In this document: positions 24,867 to 36,140 of the stretch, in pieces
How the letters are laid out: each line of letters begins with the position of its first letter
Position numbering within the stretch: position 1 is the stretch's first letter
Source: Lineus longissimus
Taxonomy: Eukaryota; Nemertea; Pilidiophora; Heteronemertea; Lineidae
DNA: 64,000 bases
Reading direction: 5' to 3'
Assembly: GCF_910592395.1 (NCBI RefSeq)
Contig: NC_088322.1
Coordinates: forward strand, 9,543,431 to 9,607,430
Notes under the pieces: model-generated
What the model saw: only the letters and a program-made list of their open reading frames with translations
The model's database searches: none
What the model was told of the DNA's origin: nothing
Made by a program: the position numbers and the translations under genes

Positions 24867-26801
24867 TATGGCAAGCCGTTTGCTTCAAAAAGTCGAGATG
24901 ATTTTTTTCAAGTCGAGATTTTTTTTTTCAAGTCAAGAAAAAATATTTCAAGTCAAGAAATTTCTTCAAAAAGTTGAGATTAGTATTTTCAAGTTTACAC
25001 ATTTTTTTTCAATTCTACAAGTTTTTTTTTAAGTCGACTTTTTAAATAAATATACATTTTTTTTTTTAAGTAAAAAAAAATTTTTTTCATTAATTTTTTT
25101 ATATACAACTTATCAGTTGATTATTTTTCTAATTCTTAAAAAAGAATTTTCAAGTCGATAAAAATTTATTGTAAATGACAAATTTCCTATTCAACAAAAA
25201 AAACACATTCGAGACAGAAAAAATAAGTCGAACATTATGACGTCATCACTTTTCGTGTACAGTATGTAGACTCGTCCCCAGCCGTTCTCTTGCTGACTTC
25301 GCATTCTAATGCCCACATGGTCTCACTAGCCAGTGCAATGGCCGGGCCTACCTGGCTCCACAAATGGCGCGACGTCATTTCATGCATACCCCTGTTCAAG
25401 TGGCTGTCGACCTTGCAGTATATCACTCTCACACATAAACCTATACATTTCTGAATAGCTTGTCGCTTCTAGAATACATCTGGCCAGCTTTCATTGTTAT
25501 CAAGTAATTCAGTCATGAGAACATGGGGGCAGCACAATACATGAGACACCCTGTACATCGATGAAAATTTTGAAAATTTCACCTTGCCGCCTTATAACTT
25601 GACGATTAACATGGATGGTGAAATAATATTTTTATAAACTTCTACTTATCACCTTGAGAAAGCCAAATAATAACAATTTCAAATTTTGATACAAAAATAG
25701 GGTGTCGTTGCGGCTTTTCTTTGAGCATTTTGACCGCGAAGTCTCACCTTGAGAACATGTGCACTCTGACAGGAACCAGTTCATGTCAACATCCGATTGA
25801 GCTATAAAAAGCATGCGAGGCCTGGTCACTGCGGACGTGCACAGAAGAAGCTGATATTTTCCTCAAATAATCGTCAGAGCTACCTCTTCACAAAATACCC
25901 AGGACACCGACATTTGAACATGCAGCAATAGCGATATGATAGGCTTATCTGTATCCATGGTAATCGCCTGAGATTGAAGAACTTTTTTTTTAAGGGGGAC
26001 CAATGTTGACCTGATCACCACTGGCTAGTGAGACCCATATATACATAGCAGGGGACCAGCCTATACAGTATGCAAGATGGCGGGAGGCGATGTTGTTGAC
26101 ATTGCCGAGTGTCTGCGTCAGTGTCCCGCTATGGTCCGGCGATCTGAAAGGGCCAGACAATCATTAGATCAAAACAAACTAGAGAACTGTTCCAGGCTAC
26201 TAGATGACATTCTAGGAATTCTGAGTGCGCTGTATATACGTGCATGCGATCACTTCGGTGCCGGTTCCGTTTTGGCAGAAGATTTTGCGGAGGTCTTGGT
26301 GCATATGCACAGCACTAACGCAAGGCACTAACGATCAGGTATTGCACGCGATAGAGGGTTTGCAGAATAACACGACACACGGGCCTGATCGCGGCTGGCC
26401 AGGTGTTGAATTGGAACGGCGCGCGCAATGTACACAAAAACTGATGACGTCATAATGTTCGACTTTATTTTTGTAGCGCTCGACTGATTATTTTCTCGAG
26501 TATGAAATTTTTACTCGAGTATGAAATTTTTACTTTCGACACTATTTCGGTATTTATTATGTATCATTATTATATTTTACAAACACTATTTTTATTTTTA
26601 TAATCATTTTTTTCTCGCAGTGAAATTTTTATTAATTGATTCAACTTTTAAATGAGAAGAAAAATAAATATCTCGACTTGAAAAAAAAATTTAATTTCAA
26701 ATTTTTTTTCTTGACTTGAAAAAAAATATCTTGACTAGAAAAAAATCATTTCGACTAGAAAATAAATCATTTCGACTTTTTGAAGCAAACGGCTTGCCAT
26801 A
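24867..26801. mobile_element. 1.9-kb inverted-repeat transposon with 6-bp target duplication
   Basis: The ends are TATGGCAAGCCGTTTGCTTC and its inverse. CAATAC is directly repeated immediately outside (24861-24866 and 26802-26807). The inverted repeats extend for about 370-395 bp each (24867-25262 and 26430-26801), are very AT-rich and end at TATGACGTCAT and its complement. The 1.17-kb interior carries a small ORF with a strong Kozak start. The element lies between the divergent CAP-Gly and RPS26 genes. I see no transposase motif. The 6-bp duplication narrows the superfamily but does not fix it. Confidence 0.85.
26077..26331 (+). CDS. Small ORF inside the 1.9-kb transposon
   Basis: 84 codons starting at ATG in an excellent context (CAAGATGG), about 40 bp after a TATATA sequence (near 26038). 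The product begins MAGGDVVDIAECLRQC. It is acidic to neutral and looks helical (SRLLDDILGILSALYIRAC, VLAEDFAEVLVHM), with three cysteines. Base composition is much less AT-rich than the flanking inverted repeats. I do not recognise the family. It could be the remaining N-terminal exon of the element's own protein or a captured host exon. A possible splice donor (CAG/GTATTG) lies just after the stop. Confidence 0.4.
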   Translation: MAGGDVVDIAECLRQCPAMVRRSERARQSLDQNKLENCSRLLDDILGILSALYIRACDHFGAGSVLAEDFAEVLVHMHSTNARH

Positions 26802-27091
26802 CAATACGCTGTTACACCACACATTGATCATTGCAAGAAAATGTTGTTTAGTAAGTGCTGCCATCTGAACTAAGAACTATGAACTACCAGCTTACACCTT
26901 TTTCCATTGTGTTACTACCCGGCGAAATAGATCTTGCTTCATAGCAGATTACTCATTTATTAGGTGTTTTTTTCATCTCAAAAGGATGAGACAGGTTTCT
27001 TCTGAGCAATTTTATACATTTATTGCTAAAAAGCTGCTTTATGATGTATTTATCAAAGAAATGAGTCCCCAACCTGCGCAGCAATATTCAG

Positions 27092-27100
27092 CCTCTTTCT
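27092..27100 (+). promoter_or_regulatory. 5'-TOP-like pyrimidine tract upstream of RPS26
   Basis: CCTCTTTCT lies 13 nt before the RPS26 start codon. Ribosomal protein mRNAs typically begin at a C within such a tract (5' terminal oligopyrimidine), which places them under mTOR/LARP1 control. Here the start site is inferred from position and composition only. No TATA box is seen just upstream. Confidence 0.55.
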
Positions 27101-27112
27101 GGTTCTGTCAAG

Positions 27113-28607
<1,495 letters not shown>

Positions 28608-28608
<1 letters not shown>

Positions 28609-28615
28609 AATAAAA
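28608..28615 (+). terminator. Poly(A) signal of RPS26
   Basis: AATAAA overlaps or directly follows the RPS26 stop codon (AACTAAAATAAAATG), and another AATAAA lies about 35 nt further on. Very short 3' UTRs are usual for ribosomal protein genes. The second hexamer is the more likely functional one because it leaves room for a 3' UTR. Confidence 0.6.
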
Positions 28616-28649
28616 TGAAGTTTGTATGTTAAATAATGTATAAAAATAA

Positions 28650-29246
28650 ACAAATGAAAGAAATTTAATTGAGTTGTTGAGGTCTTTTTCAATCTGAACC
28701 TTGCGCCATCCTTGTCTGGCAGTCTGATATCTGGGCCTGGTTGCTTGAAAACTCCACATTCAAACCAATCGTCTGTAACTCACTTCTCGCAGCGATAGTA
28801 GTATCTAACCTGTTGGATATATTTACCACAGGTTACAGCTACGAACTACTCGCATTGCAGGCACTTGCAATGACCCCCAAAGCGGATTCTTGTCTCCTCT
28901 GATATTACAAGTTACTGCATCAAAAATATCCCATATGTGGGGCGCTTTAGAGGCAGACTTGTGATTCTGTGTTGTCCTGATGCACGACCAAAACTTGTGC
29001 CATATAGCGTATTGCGACGATACTCTATGGAGCAACCCCCTTGAGGACAGATCAGTGTTGGCTCGAGGTGATGGCTTATTGGCAGGAAAAAACCTGTCCT
29101 GGAGACAGATCAGCGTTTGCTCTGGGGGATGGTGAACTGTGGGAACAATCCATCCTGAAGACAAGCTTCAGTGCTATATTGCGGTATTGCAACCACCCAG
29201 CAACAGTATGGGTACTGTCTCAATTGACTATGTCCTATACCTATGC
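28650..29246. other. RPS26 downstream flank, no gene seen
   Basis: Unique sequence with one degenerate 60-bp tandem pair sharing GGACAGATCAG (29044 and 29100). Confidence 0.5.
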
Positions 29247-29645
29247 ATGTATATTCATACTCCATATGATATCTAAAGGACTATCCCTTGGATCTTGGAG
29301 ATGGGCTATTGTGATATTGTCCTTTCTGTAGGTAGGCCTATGTTGCAGGCAGCATAACTCGAATATCTAAAATCTAAATAACAAGGGAAAAGAAACGCAT
29401 TATAAAAATAAAATATGAAGTAAAAAAGAAAAAGAAAAATGTTGTCCACAACCGGATTCGAACTCGCGACCTTTGGATCGAACATCGTATTCTGCCATTT
29501 CTGACGAGCGCTCTACCAACTGCTCTATGTTTCTAAGACGTCTGACGTCATGTATTTGTCGAAATCTGATTGGCTGAAAGCCCCTGTACAAATGTACAAT
29601 GTACTGCCCGGAAGGTTCAGGAAAAAAAATTCGCTTGCGGCTTGT
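29247..29645 (-). mobile_element. tRNA-derived SINE-containing repeat, copy 1
   Basis: The minus strand reads GAGCAGTTGGTAGAGCGCTC (A-box-like, 29507-29527) and GGTCGCGAGTTCGAATCC (B box, 29454-29471), followed by a tail rich in A/T. The distance between A and B boxes is longer than in a tRNA, so this is a tRNA-derived retroelement and not a tRNA gene. A second copy at 31434 shares about 370 bp, including flanking sequence outside the tRNA-like part. Confidence 0.75.
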
Positions 29646-30063
29646 GTCATTCCCCTGGTGGGGAGTTATAGAACTTGTTGGCTGTGGTAAACGAGAAGTC
29701 TCCGGTCTTCACAGCCGGCGGCTGGTGTGAGCATCTTGACCCTCAAGCCTTGGAGCCCCTCCGCCGACCCGGACTCCGTTACACCAACGGACCGATTAAC
29801 TCTGATGGTTCAGAATGGGTGTGAGGGGCGAAACAGTCTTCCGTCTTGTATGACGTACTTGGGCCCATGTCTTTCATGACGTCGGCCCCTGTCTCTCACA
29901 ACCTGTTGCTGGTTAAGGCAGTATCTAAAACCCAATACCACATACCACTTACCCACATACCCACATGCCAATTTTTTCCAGGTGGGGCAATCCAATGACG
30001 GCTGAAGCTTTTATAATAAAGCTGGCAAGATTGGATCACTCATTGGCTCACCGCTAGGGGAGT

Positions 30064-30254
30064 CTATACACCTTTCCAGAAATGGGGCGCTGAGTGTCCG
30101 AAATAGTGATGTCATAAGGGGAAACTAGGCCTTATGGTGGAGGGACAAAGGAGATAGTCATGGTTGACCAACACACTTGAATGCCTTTAATGACGGACAA
30201 GGGGGAAAAAGTTAGTTCAAATGCAAGCCACCAATTTCGGGAAGCATGTACATA
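30064..30254 (+). repeat. Dispersed 190-bp repeat, copy 1
   Basis: Reverse-complement match of 55047-55236, with about 90% or more of bases agreeing by eye: ACCTTTCCAGAAATGGGGCG, TAGGCCTTATGGTGGAGGGA and GGGAAGCATGTACAT are shared. It is followed by a GTC-rich simple stretch (30272-30307). Confidence 0.75.
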
Positions 30255-31433
30255 TTGTATATGATAGCCCGGCGTCCGTCGTCCGTCGTCGTCTGTCGTC
30301 GTCGTCGTATTCTGTGGCACGTTTCTTAACCGCTAGTGCTATGAGCTTAAAACTTTGTACACATGACCCCCTAGGTCAGAGGTACTCTGGCACTGAATGT
30401 CGGTCCGGTCTGGTTCATGACTTGGCCACCAGGGGGCCAAAACTGAAAACATAAAAAGTGTGATATGTCTGTTATTAATGATCCGTTTTCAATAAGATTT
30501 TTATGGTAGGTACTCCTAGCAAGGATACATCACATCATACGGGTTTTGATTTGACCTACTTTTCAAGGTCACAGAGGTCAAATGGCGTAAATTGGCCGTT
30601 AGGATGTAACTATGGCACGTCCAAGTGAAAGGCAAGTCTTGCTGAAAATTTATTGGAAGGAAATCTTGATCTTTACATAAGTTCCTGAATTTGACCATTA
30701 ACTTGATCTGTCTCATGATTTCAGAGGTGACTGACCCCTCGGCCCATGAGGTGTGAAAGCGAGAATGATGAGTGCCAGTCTTCAGAATGACGAGGTGGCA
30801 GTGCCCAGTCACATCACAATCACATCAACCTTATCAGGATGATCAGGTCACAGATCGCCGATACTTCAGGGGAGTCGGGGGAAAGACTCCGGTGTAAAAG
30901 CAGAAAATTTCGGGCAGTACAGTGTACATTTGTACACAGGTTCTTAGCCAATCAGAATCCGATAAGTCTGTGTCGTCATCGGGGCGTCATCATGAAACCG
31001 CTTAGAAGAACTTGCCATTATATCAATAGATATTTCTGTAAAATGATACTTCAATTAACGCTGTTCTCAGATTTCCAGCTGTTCTTTCTTGTGACATGCC
31101 TGATGCTATTCCTGGTGATGAAATAAAAGTATTAGCAATAAATGTATCTTCGAGAGGGTATGGCCTAGAAAGGCCCCAACTCTAAAACATCAAGTCAAAT
31201 CAAGTCAAGTCAAGTAATGTAGTATATTTCTGGTGTGTTCACTGTTGCAATAAATCATACAAATCCTGAAAATCTTTGCTTGTATTGTTTTGTGCTTGTT
31301 TCTCAAATTTGAAGCATACAGTTTCAAAATATACTGGAGGAAGACCATACACATGAGGCAGTAGCGGACAAGTCTCATTGCAGAGAAACATATTCATACC
31401 AGAGGAAGACCATTTACATGAGACAAGTCTCAT

Positions 31434-31799
31434 TGTATATTCATACTCAATATGATATCTGAAGGACTATCCATTGGATCTTGGAGATGGGCTATTGTTA
31501 TTGTCCTTTCTGTAGGTATGTTGCAGGCAGCATAACTCAAATATCTAAAATCTAAATAACAAGGGAAAAGAAGCGCATTATAAAAATAAAATATTAAGAA
31601 AAAAAGAAAAAGAAAAATTTTGTCCACAACCGGATTCGAACTCGCGACCTTTGGATCGAACATCGTATTCTGCCATTTCTGGAGAGCGCTCTACCAACTG
31701 CCCTAAAGTTTCTAAGACGTGTGACGTCATGTATTTGTCGAAATCTGATTGCCTGAAAGTCCCTGTACAAATGTACACTATAGTGCCCCAAAGGTTCAG
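31434..31799 (-). mobile_element. tRNA-derived SINE-containing repeat, copy 2
   Basis: Near-identical to the 29247-29645 repeat, in the same orientation and about 2.19 kb away. It is interrupted at its end by the 374-bp MITE, after which the sequence resumes at 32177. The shared flank (ATATGATATCTGAAGGACTA onward) suggests that a longer segment was duplicated. Confidence 0.75.
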
Positions 31800-32173
31800 G
31801 GCCAGGTTGTTCAAAAGAAGTTAAATTTCATTGATGTTAAGTTAAATATCAATGTTAAATTCCTTAACTTGGCGTTAAATTTGGGTTGTTCAAAACAACG
31901 TTAGGGTAAACTAACGCTAATGTTAGTAAATATTGCATCTTGGTTCACTGATGTTAGTTGCCCTGGTAGGTATAGGTCATCAAGTTAAAGATAACGTTAG
32001 ATTTAACTTAGGGTTTTAGTTAAGTTAAATCTAACGTTAAAGATAACGCCAATGTTAGGCTAATATTGTTTGAACAACTCAAAATAAAACTTGACGTTAT
32101 CTTAACGCCAAGTCAGGAATTTTAACGTTAAGTTATCTTTAAAAATGTATTTCTTCTTTTGAACAACCGGGCC
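31800..32173. mobile_element. 374-bp MITE inserted in a SINE-containing repeat
   Basis: Terminal inverted repeats GGCCAGGTTGTTCAAAAG and, inverted, GGCCCGGTTGTTCAAAAG. CAG is duplicated on both sides (31797-31799 and 32174-32176). The interior is rich in TTAACGTTA-like motifs. The uninterrupted sequence GGTTCAGGAAAAAAAATTCG is found in the paralogous repeat near 29612, which proves the insertion. A 3-bp duplication and GGCC start resemble PIF/Harbinger elements (inference). Confidence 0.85.
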
Positions 32174-32176
32174 CAG

Positions 32177-32702
32177 GAGAAAAAAAATTCGCGGCCTGGC
32201 CCCTTCTCACTGTAACATCCTGAGGAAATTAGAGGTGTAATGTTCGGCCCTGCATGCACACATGAGGATGAGTCCTGACTAGCCAAGTCCACATACTGGA
32301 TCATATGTACTACATATTTTTTTGATGCCATTCAACATAAATTTGGAAGAAAATGGTGACTCCAAGTTATCTAATGGTCATAGCATCATGTCCATTTGGT
32401 TTGATTTCACTTGAGTTGTCTTCATGTTCCATCATGAGTAAAGGCCTATATGTTACGCGCCATGGCCTGGTACGTACTGGTGAAAAAGCTTCTACACGGT
32501 ATTTCACTCAAGAAATATTTGCATAGGAGGAAAAGGCCATAAATAAATAGCTCAGTCTTCATTGTGAGAGAAAAGAATGTTTTGAAAGGGGGTACTTCTT
32601 CAGTTCCTTCTTCCCTTCAGTTTCCGCTGCTACCAAAGATCCACATGACCGGTTCATTGTCACTCAAACCATATATGTTAATCATGAAAGGGTTGACCCT
32701 CG
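32177..32702. other. No gene seen
   Basis: Remainder of the interrupted SINE-containing repeat, then unique sequence up to the minisatellite. Confidence 0.5.
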
Positions 32703-33066
32703 ATGTGCACGTCGAGAGGATGTGCACGTCGAGAGGATGTGCACGTCGAGAGGATGTGCACGTCGAGAGGATGTGCACGTCGAGTGGATGTGCACGTCGA
32801 GAGGATGTGCACGTCGAGAGGATGTGCACGTCGAGTGGATGTGCACGTCGAGAGGATGTGCACGGCGTCGAGTGGATGTGCACGTCGAGAGGATGTGCAC
32901 GTCGAGAGGATGTGCACGTCGAGAGGATGTGCACGTCGAGTGGATGTGCACGTCGAGAGGATGTGCACGTCGAGAGGATGTGCACGTCGAGTGGATGTGC
33001 ACGTCGAGAGGATGTGCACGGCGTCGAGTGGATGTGCACGTCGAGAGGATGTGCACGTCGAGAGGA
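32703..33066 (+). repeat. 17-bp minisatellite with higher-order structure
   Basis: About 21 units of GATGTGCACGTCGAGAG (17 bp) in three variants: A (GAGAGG), T (GAGTGG) and X (20 bp, with an extra GGC before GTCGAGTGG). Order: A, then AAATAATAX twice, then AA. The nine-unit block is 156 bp long and repeated exactly. As 17 is not a multiple of three and no unit has a stop, most frames on both strands are open. They are not genes. Confidence 0.92.
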
Positions 33067-33085
33067 TATCAGGAGGGCCGGGCAG

Positions 33086-34075
33086 GAGGGATGTCAGAGT
33101 TGTTCTAGTTTAATAACAGGTGACAGCACCATTAGTACTGACATAACGCGGGAAATACGAATGCGCACGTGTGGCAGTCTTGGGAGCTTTTAGATTACAT
33201 TTTAAAAAAAGGATGCCCCCTCCGTAGGATTTGTTACTTTTAAAGAAGGGGGTCCTGAGGGGTGGGGGGGGGGGGCGACTACTCCTTCCGCCATTATGGA
33301 ATAAAAATAATCTTCTTTGCACCGACAAAGACTTTACTAAAGTGAAAGACTCTGACTTTACAGCGTATACGGGCACATACAGATATTTTAACCGACAGTG
33401 CACAATACTCCACGGAGGAACTGCACTTGAACCGGAAGAAGAACTCAAGTGAACGTGGTTTTTCTTAGAGGTAGGGATTCACACTGGTGATACACCATTC
33501 AATGAGATCACAATTTATTTCACTCATCAGACGATTATTGGATTCATGCCAGAGTTAAACTATTCATCGTGAACTCTGGTGTATCCAATATTAATTCATC
33601 CCTCAGATGACCACATTGACTTGGGTTCCCATTGAATGGTTTATCACCGGTATGAATCCTTGTCCCTCAGATGATCACATTAACTTGGGTTCCCATTGAA
33701 TGGTTTATCACCAGTATGAATCAATATCCCTCAGATGACCACATTACTTGAGTTCCTATTGAATGGTTTATCACCAGTATGAATCCTGGCCAACAGAGGC
33801 CCAAGGCTGCTGGGAACCACCCTCCCCCAGGACCCCTACTTTTAAGTCTCAAATCATCCTACACGGGTCATCCCCTTTTTTCAGTCATAAAGTCGTCTCC
33901 TTTCGCTTTCCTTGAAGGATGGATATACGCCAGCGACAGTGGATCGGCATGCCCTTTTTGAAATCTAAAAAACACCCAAGGCCCCACGTGCCCATTCGTA
34001 TTTCCCGCGTTAGGAACTTATTATGAACTAATGGTGGCGTCACCTGCTATTACGAGAAGAACTCCGACATCCCTC
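33086..34075. mobile_element. 990-bp foldback element next to the minisatellite
   Basis: The left end reads GAGGGATGTCAGAGTTGTTCT and the right end is its inverse with few changes. Arms continue through AATAACAGGTGACA and CGCGGGAAATACGAATG for about 150 bp each. The interior contains a G-rich stretch, three tandem 64-bp units and a small hairpin. I could not read a target duplication. The left end lies only about 20 bp after the minisatellite. Confidence 0.65.
33471..33790 (-). pseudogene. Decayed C2H2 zinc-finger-linker-like tandem repeat
   Basis: On the minus strand three 64-bp units each contain a frame reading IHTGDKPFN, the C2H2 inter-finger linker, next to DHL-like residues typical of the finger helix. 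The unit length (64 bp, finger 84 bp) and stops show that no finger is intact, and cysteines are missing. A fourth, inverted copy at 33471-33510 reads GIHTGDTPFN on the plus strand. Chance resemblance is possible but the linker match is exact over eight residues in several units. Confidence 0.4.
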
Positions 34076-34246
34076 GTATCAAAATCCCATCCAACGGCAG
34101 TGACTTCACAACCTCGAGGAGTCGGAGGACAGTATAATTTTCGTCCGCAGCCTGCTGCCACCTAGGAACAAATTGTGAAAACGCTCAGCAGGTGCTCGGG
34201 CGATTAGAAAATGAATGCTCCTTTAGCTGTGTTTATTTTTAGAATA

Positions 34247-34273
34247 TGCAAATTGGTTCAAGATGGCAGCGCT
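34247..34273 (+). promoter_or_regulatory. Octamer, inverted CCAAT and YY1-like motif cluster
   Basis: ATGCAAAT (POU octamer), ATTGG (inverted CCAAT) and CAAGATGGCAGC (YY1-like) lie within 27 bp. The cluster looks promoter-like, but the ATG in it opens only five codons. Confidence 0.3.
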
Positions 34274-35759
34274 GTGTTGAGTTATGATCAAAATCTCATA
34301 AACGGACCGCATTTTCACCATGTTTTAGTGAGTATTGTAATTAATTGACACATATCTAATGTATATTTAATACTAGTCATCAATTAGGGCGAGTTTCAGC
34401 CCTGGGGTTTCCCGCGATCGGCACAAAATATTGGCTTTTCTTATGTCTCCGTCTCTGGTGCCAAGAAGTCTGAAGGGTCTCACACAATAATGTACAGTGA
34501 CAGTAGTGTATTGTGTGCAATGTACACAAACATTGTAGTTGACTACTTGCTTACTGTCGTGTTGACTGAGTGGTAGGTCCTGGCAAGTAGGAACTGGTCT
34601 ACTGTCTTGGGGGGTTTGTGTGAAGGGCCAGACAAACAAACACCGATACATGAATTCCTCAGGATCGATGATCGAAATCGGGTCTACAATTTCATTGCAA
34701 TCGAGTTCAGTTATTTCATCCTCCACCTAAGTCCCGAGGCCGCGTCCAGTCCAATGATGAAACCAGTTTGTTGATCTCTGATGCCGGGCTCTGATCAAAT
34801 GCGCAGTTTCCATGGCCATACGCAACCCTGTATCATAATCCAAATTGGAGTAACGCTATTATAAGTCATGGACCAGTATTCCTCAATACACACATTTCAC
34901 CTTAACAGTCTGAGAGACAACATTACCCATTTCATGTCATGTTTTCAAATTGAAGTCATAATACATGAATCTAATGTAAACCCTTAAACCTTGCCTAACA
35001 GGAGCAAAGTTTTTACAATTAAACTCAGGATCATTCCGATCAAATAGCCCACCTTCCTGAACATTTCTTGATGTTTTTGAGAACGTCAAACATGCATCTT
35101 TAGTGAGAAAGTGCTGCCATCTGTCCAATTAAATTTTTAATCAGGAACTGATGAAAATAATTGACATGAGAATGAAATTCAAGGAAGAACGGTTTACCTT
35201 GGTGAGATTGATGGTCACCAGGAACTACATGCTTTCTGTTCACGACATATCAATATAGCATGTACATGTATTTCAACTTTTTTAAATAGTAGAAAAACTG
35301 CTCTGCAATTAGCACAAAGGACACTTCAAATATGTTCACTTTAATTCTGCCCTACAGCTGTGAGACTTTATTCCATAAATGTTTTTGGCTGGCATTGCTA
35401 ATAAGGACCGATAAGTTAGAAGACCAAATCGCTTCAGGGCAGAAATCACAATACCGATCAAAAGCTAAATTAGTTCCACTGTGTTAAATTCACACTCTGA
35501 TACAATAGAAACTTGAGTCGTCCATTAGAAGCTCTTCGTGTTTTCTTCCTAGTGGTATTGGGCTGAGCCGTAAGATTATTTCACTAATGCCAGCATTGCG
35601 TAATCAACATTACTTCCGGTGGGTAAAGTTGGATTAAAAATAATTTGCGAAAGGTGTGAAAAATATCGTGTCATCCTGACTAATTCAAACTTTGCAGAAT
35701 TAAAGTTTGTGACATAATTATTGACCTAAAAATAAAATGCAGTTAACAAAACTTTACAT
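34274..35759. other. No gene seen
   Basis: A 117-codon minus-strand frame at 34373-34726 lacks an ATG at its beginning and is preceded by a stop. No splice sites support it. Confidence 0.45.
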
Positions 35760-35825
35760 GGTGCTGGCCTTTCAATTCACTTTCACGTTTTTTGGTACAG
35801 TTTTGGTAGTTTGGACCCATTCACA

Positions 35826-35838
35826 AGGTCAAAGGTCA
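35826..35838 (+). promoter_or_regulatory. Perfect DR1 nuclear-receptor element
   Basis: AGGTCA, A, AGGTCA: the consensus for HNF4 and RXR-type dimers. It belongs to an older repeat whose second segment at 36220 carries AGGTCA spaced by two bases. No gene is nearby, so function is uncertain. Confidence 0.4.
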
Positions 35839-35953
35839 ACTATTCCAAAATATTTATCTGAAGATTTATAAAACATGTGGCAGTGGCATGTGTGGTGCCC
35901 AATTCAGATGTCGTTCATTGGCAAGTTTATTGATCAAAAATATGAATTTCAAG

Positions 35954-36140
35954 TACAGTGGAACCTCTGTTAGCGGACACCTCTCTAATTAGGACAACCT
36001 CTCTATTATATTAAGGACACTAGTTTTGGTCCCAAAGTGGTTGTTTCCATTCAATTTGACCTCTCTAATCAGGACACCTCGCTATTAAGGACAGCACTTG
36101 TCAGTCCTGAGAGTGTCCTTAATAGAGAGGTTCTACTGTA
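35954..36140. mobile_element. CAGTAGAACC MITE, copy C
   Basis: Well-preserved copy: TACAGTGGAACCTC at the left and GAGGTTCTACTGTA at the right, each flanked by TA. It separates two related segments of an older repeat (35760-35840 and 36160-36240). Confidence 0.8.

Noticed and set aside
29440-29527. Possible tRNA gene on the minus strand
   Set aside because: A and B boxes are too far apart, the anticodon arm does not form, and a second copy sits in a longer duplicated repeat; it is a SINE head.
32564-33193. Long overlapping open frames on both strands with repeated RREDVHVERMCTS- or RRAHPLDVHILST-like units
   Set aside because: They are by-products of a stop-free 17-bp minisatellite; most frames are open equally.
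33231-33452. Frame ending GGTALEPEEELK
   Set aside because: Inside the foldback; the opposite strand is equally open and there is no start context or splice support.
34373-34726. 117-codon minus-strand frame beginning with acidic residues
   Set aside because: Begins at GTG after a stop; no acceptor with a pyrimidine tract precedes it.
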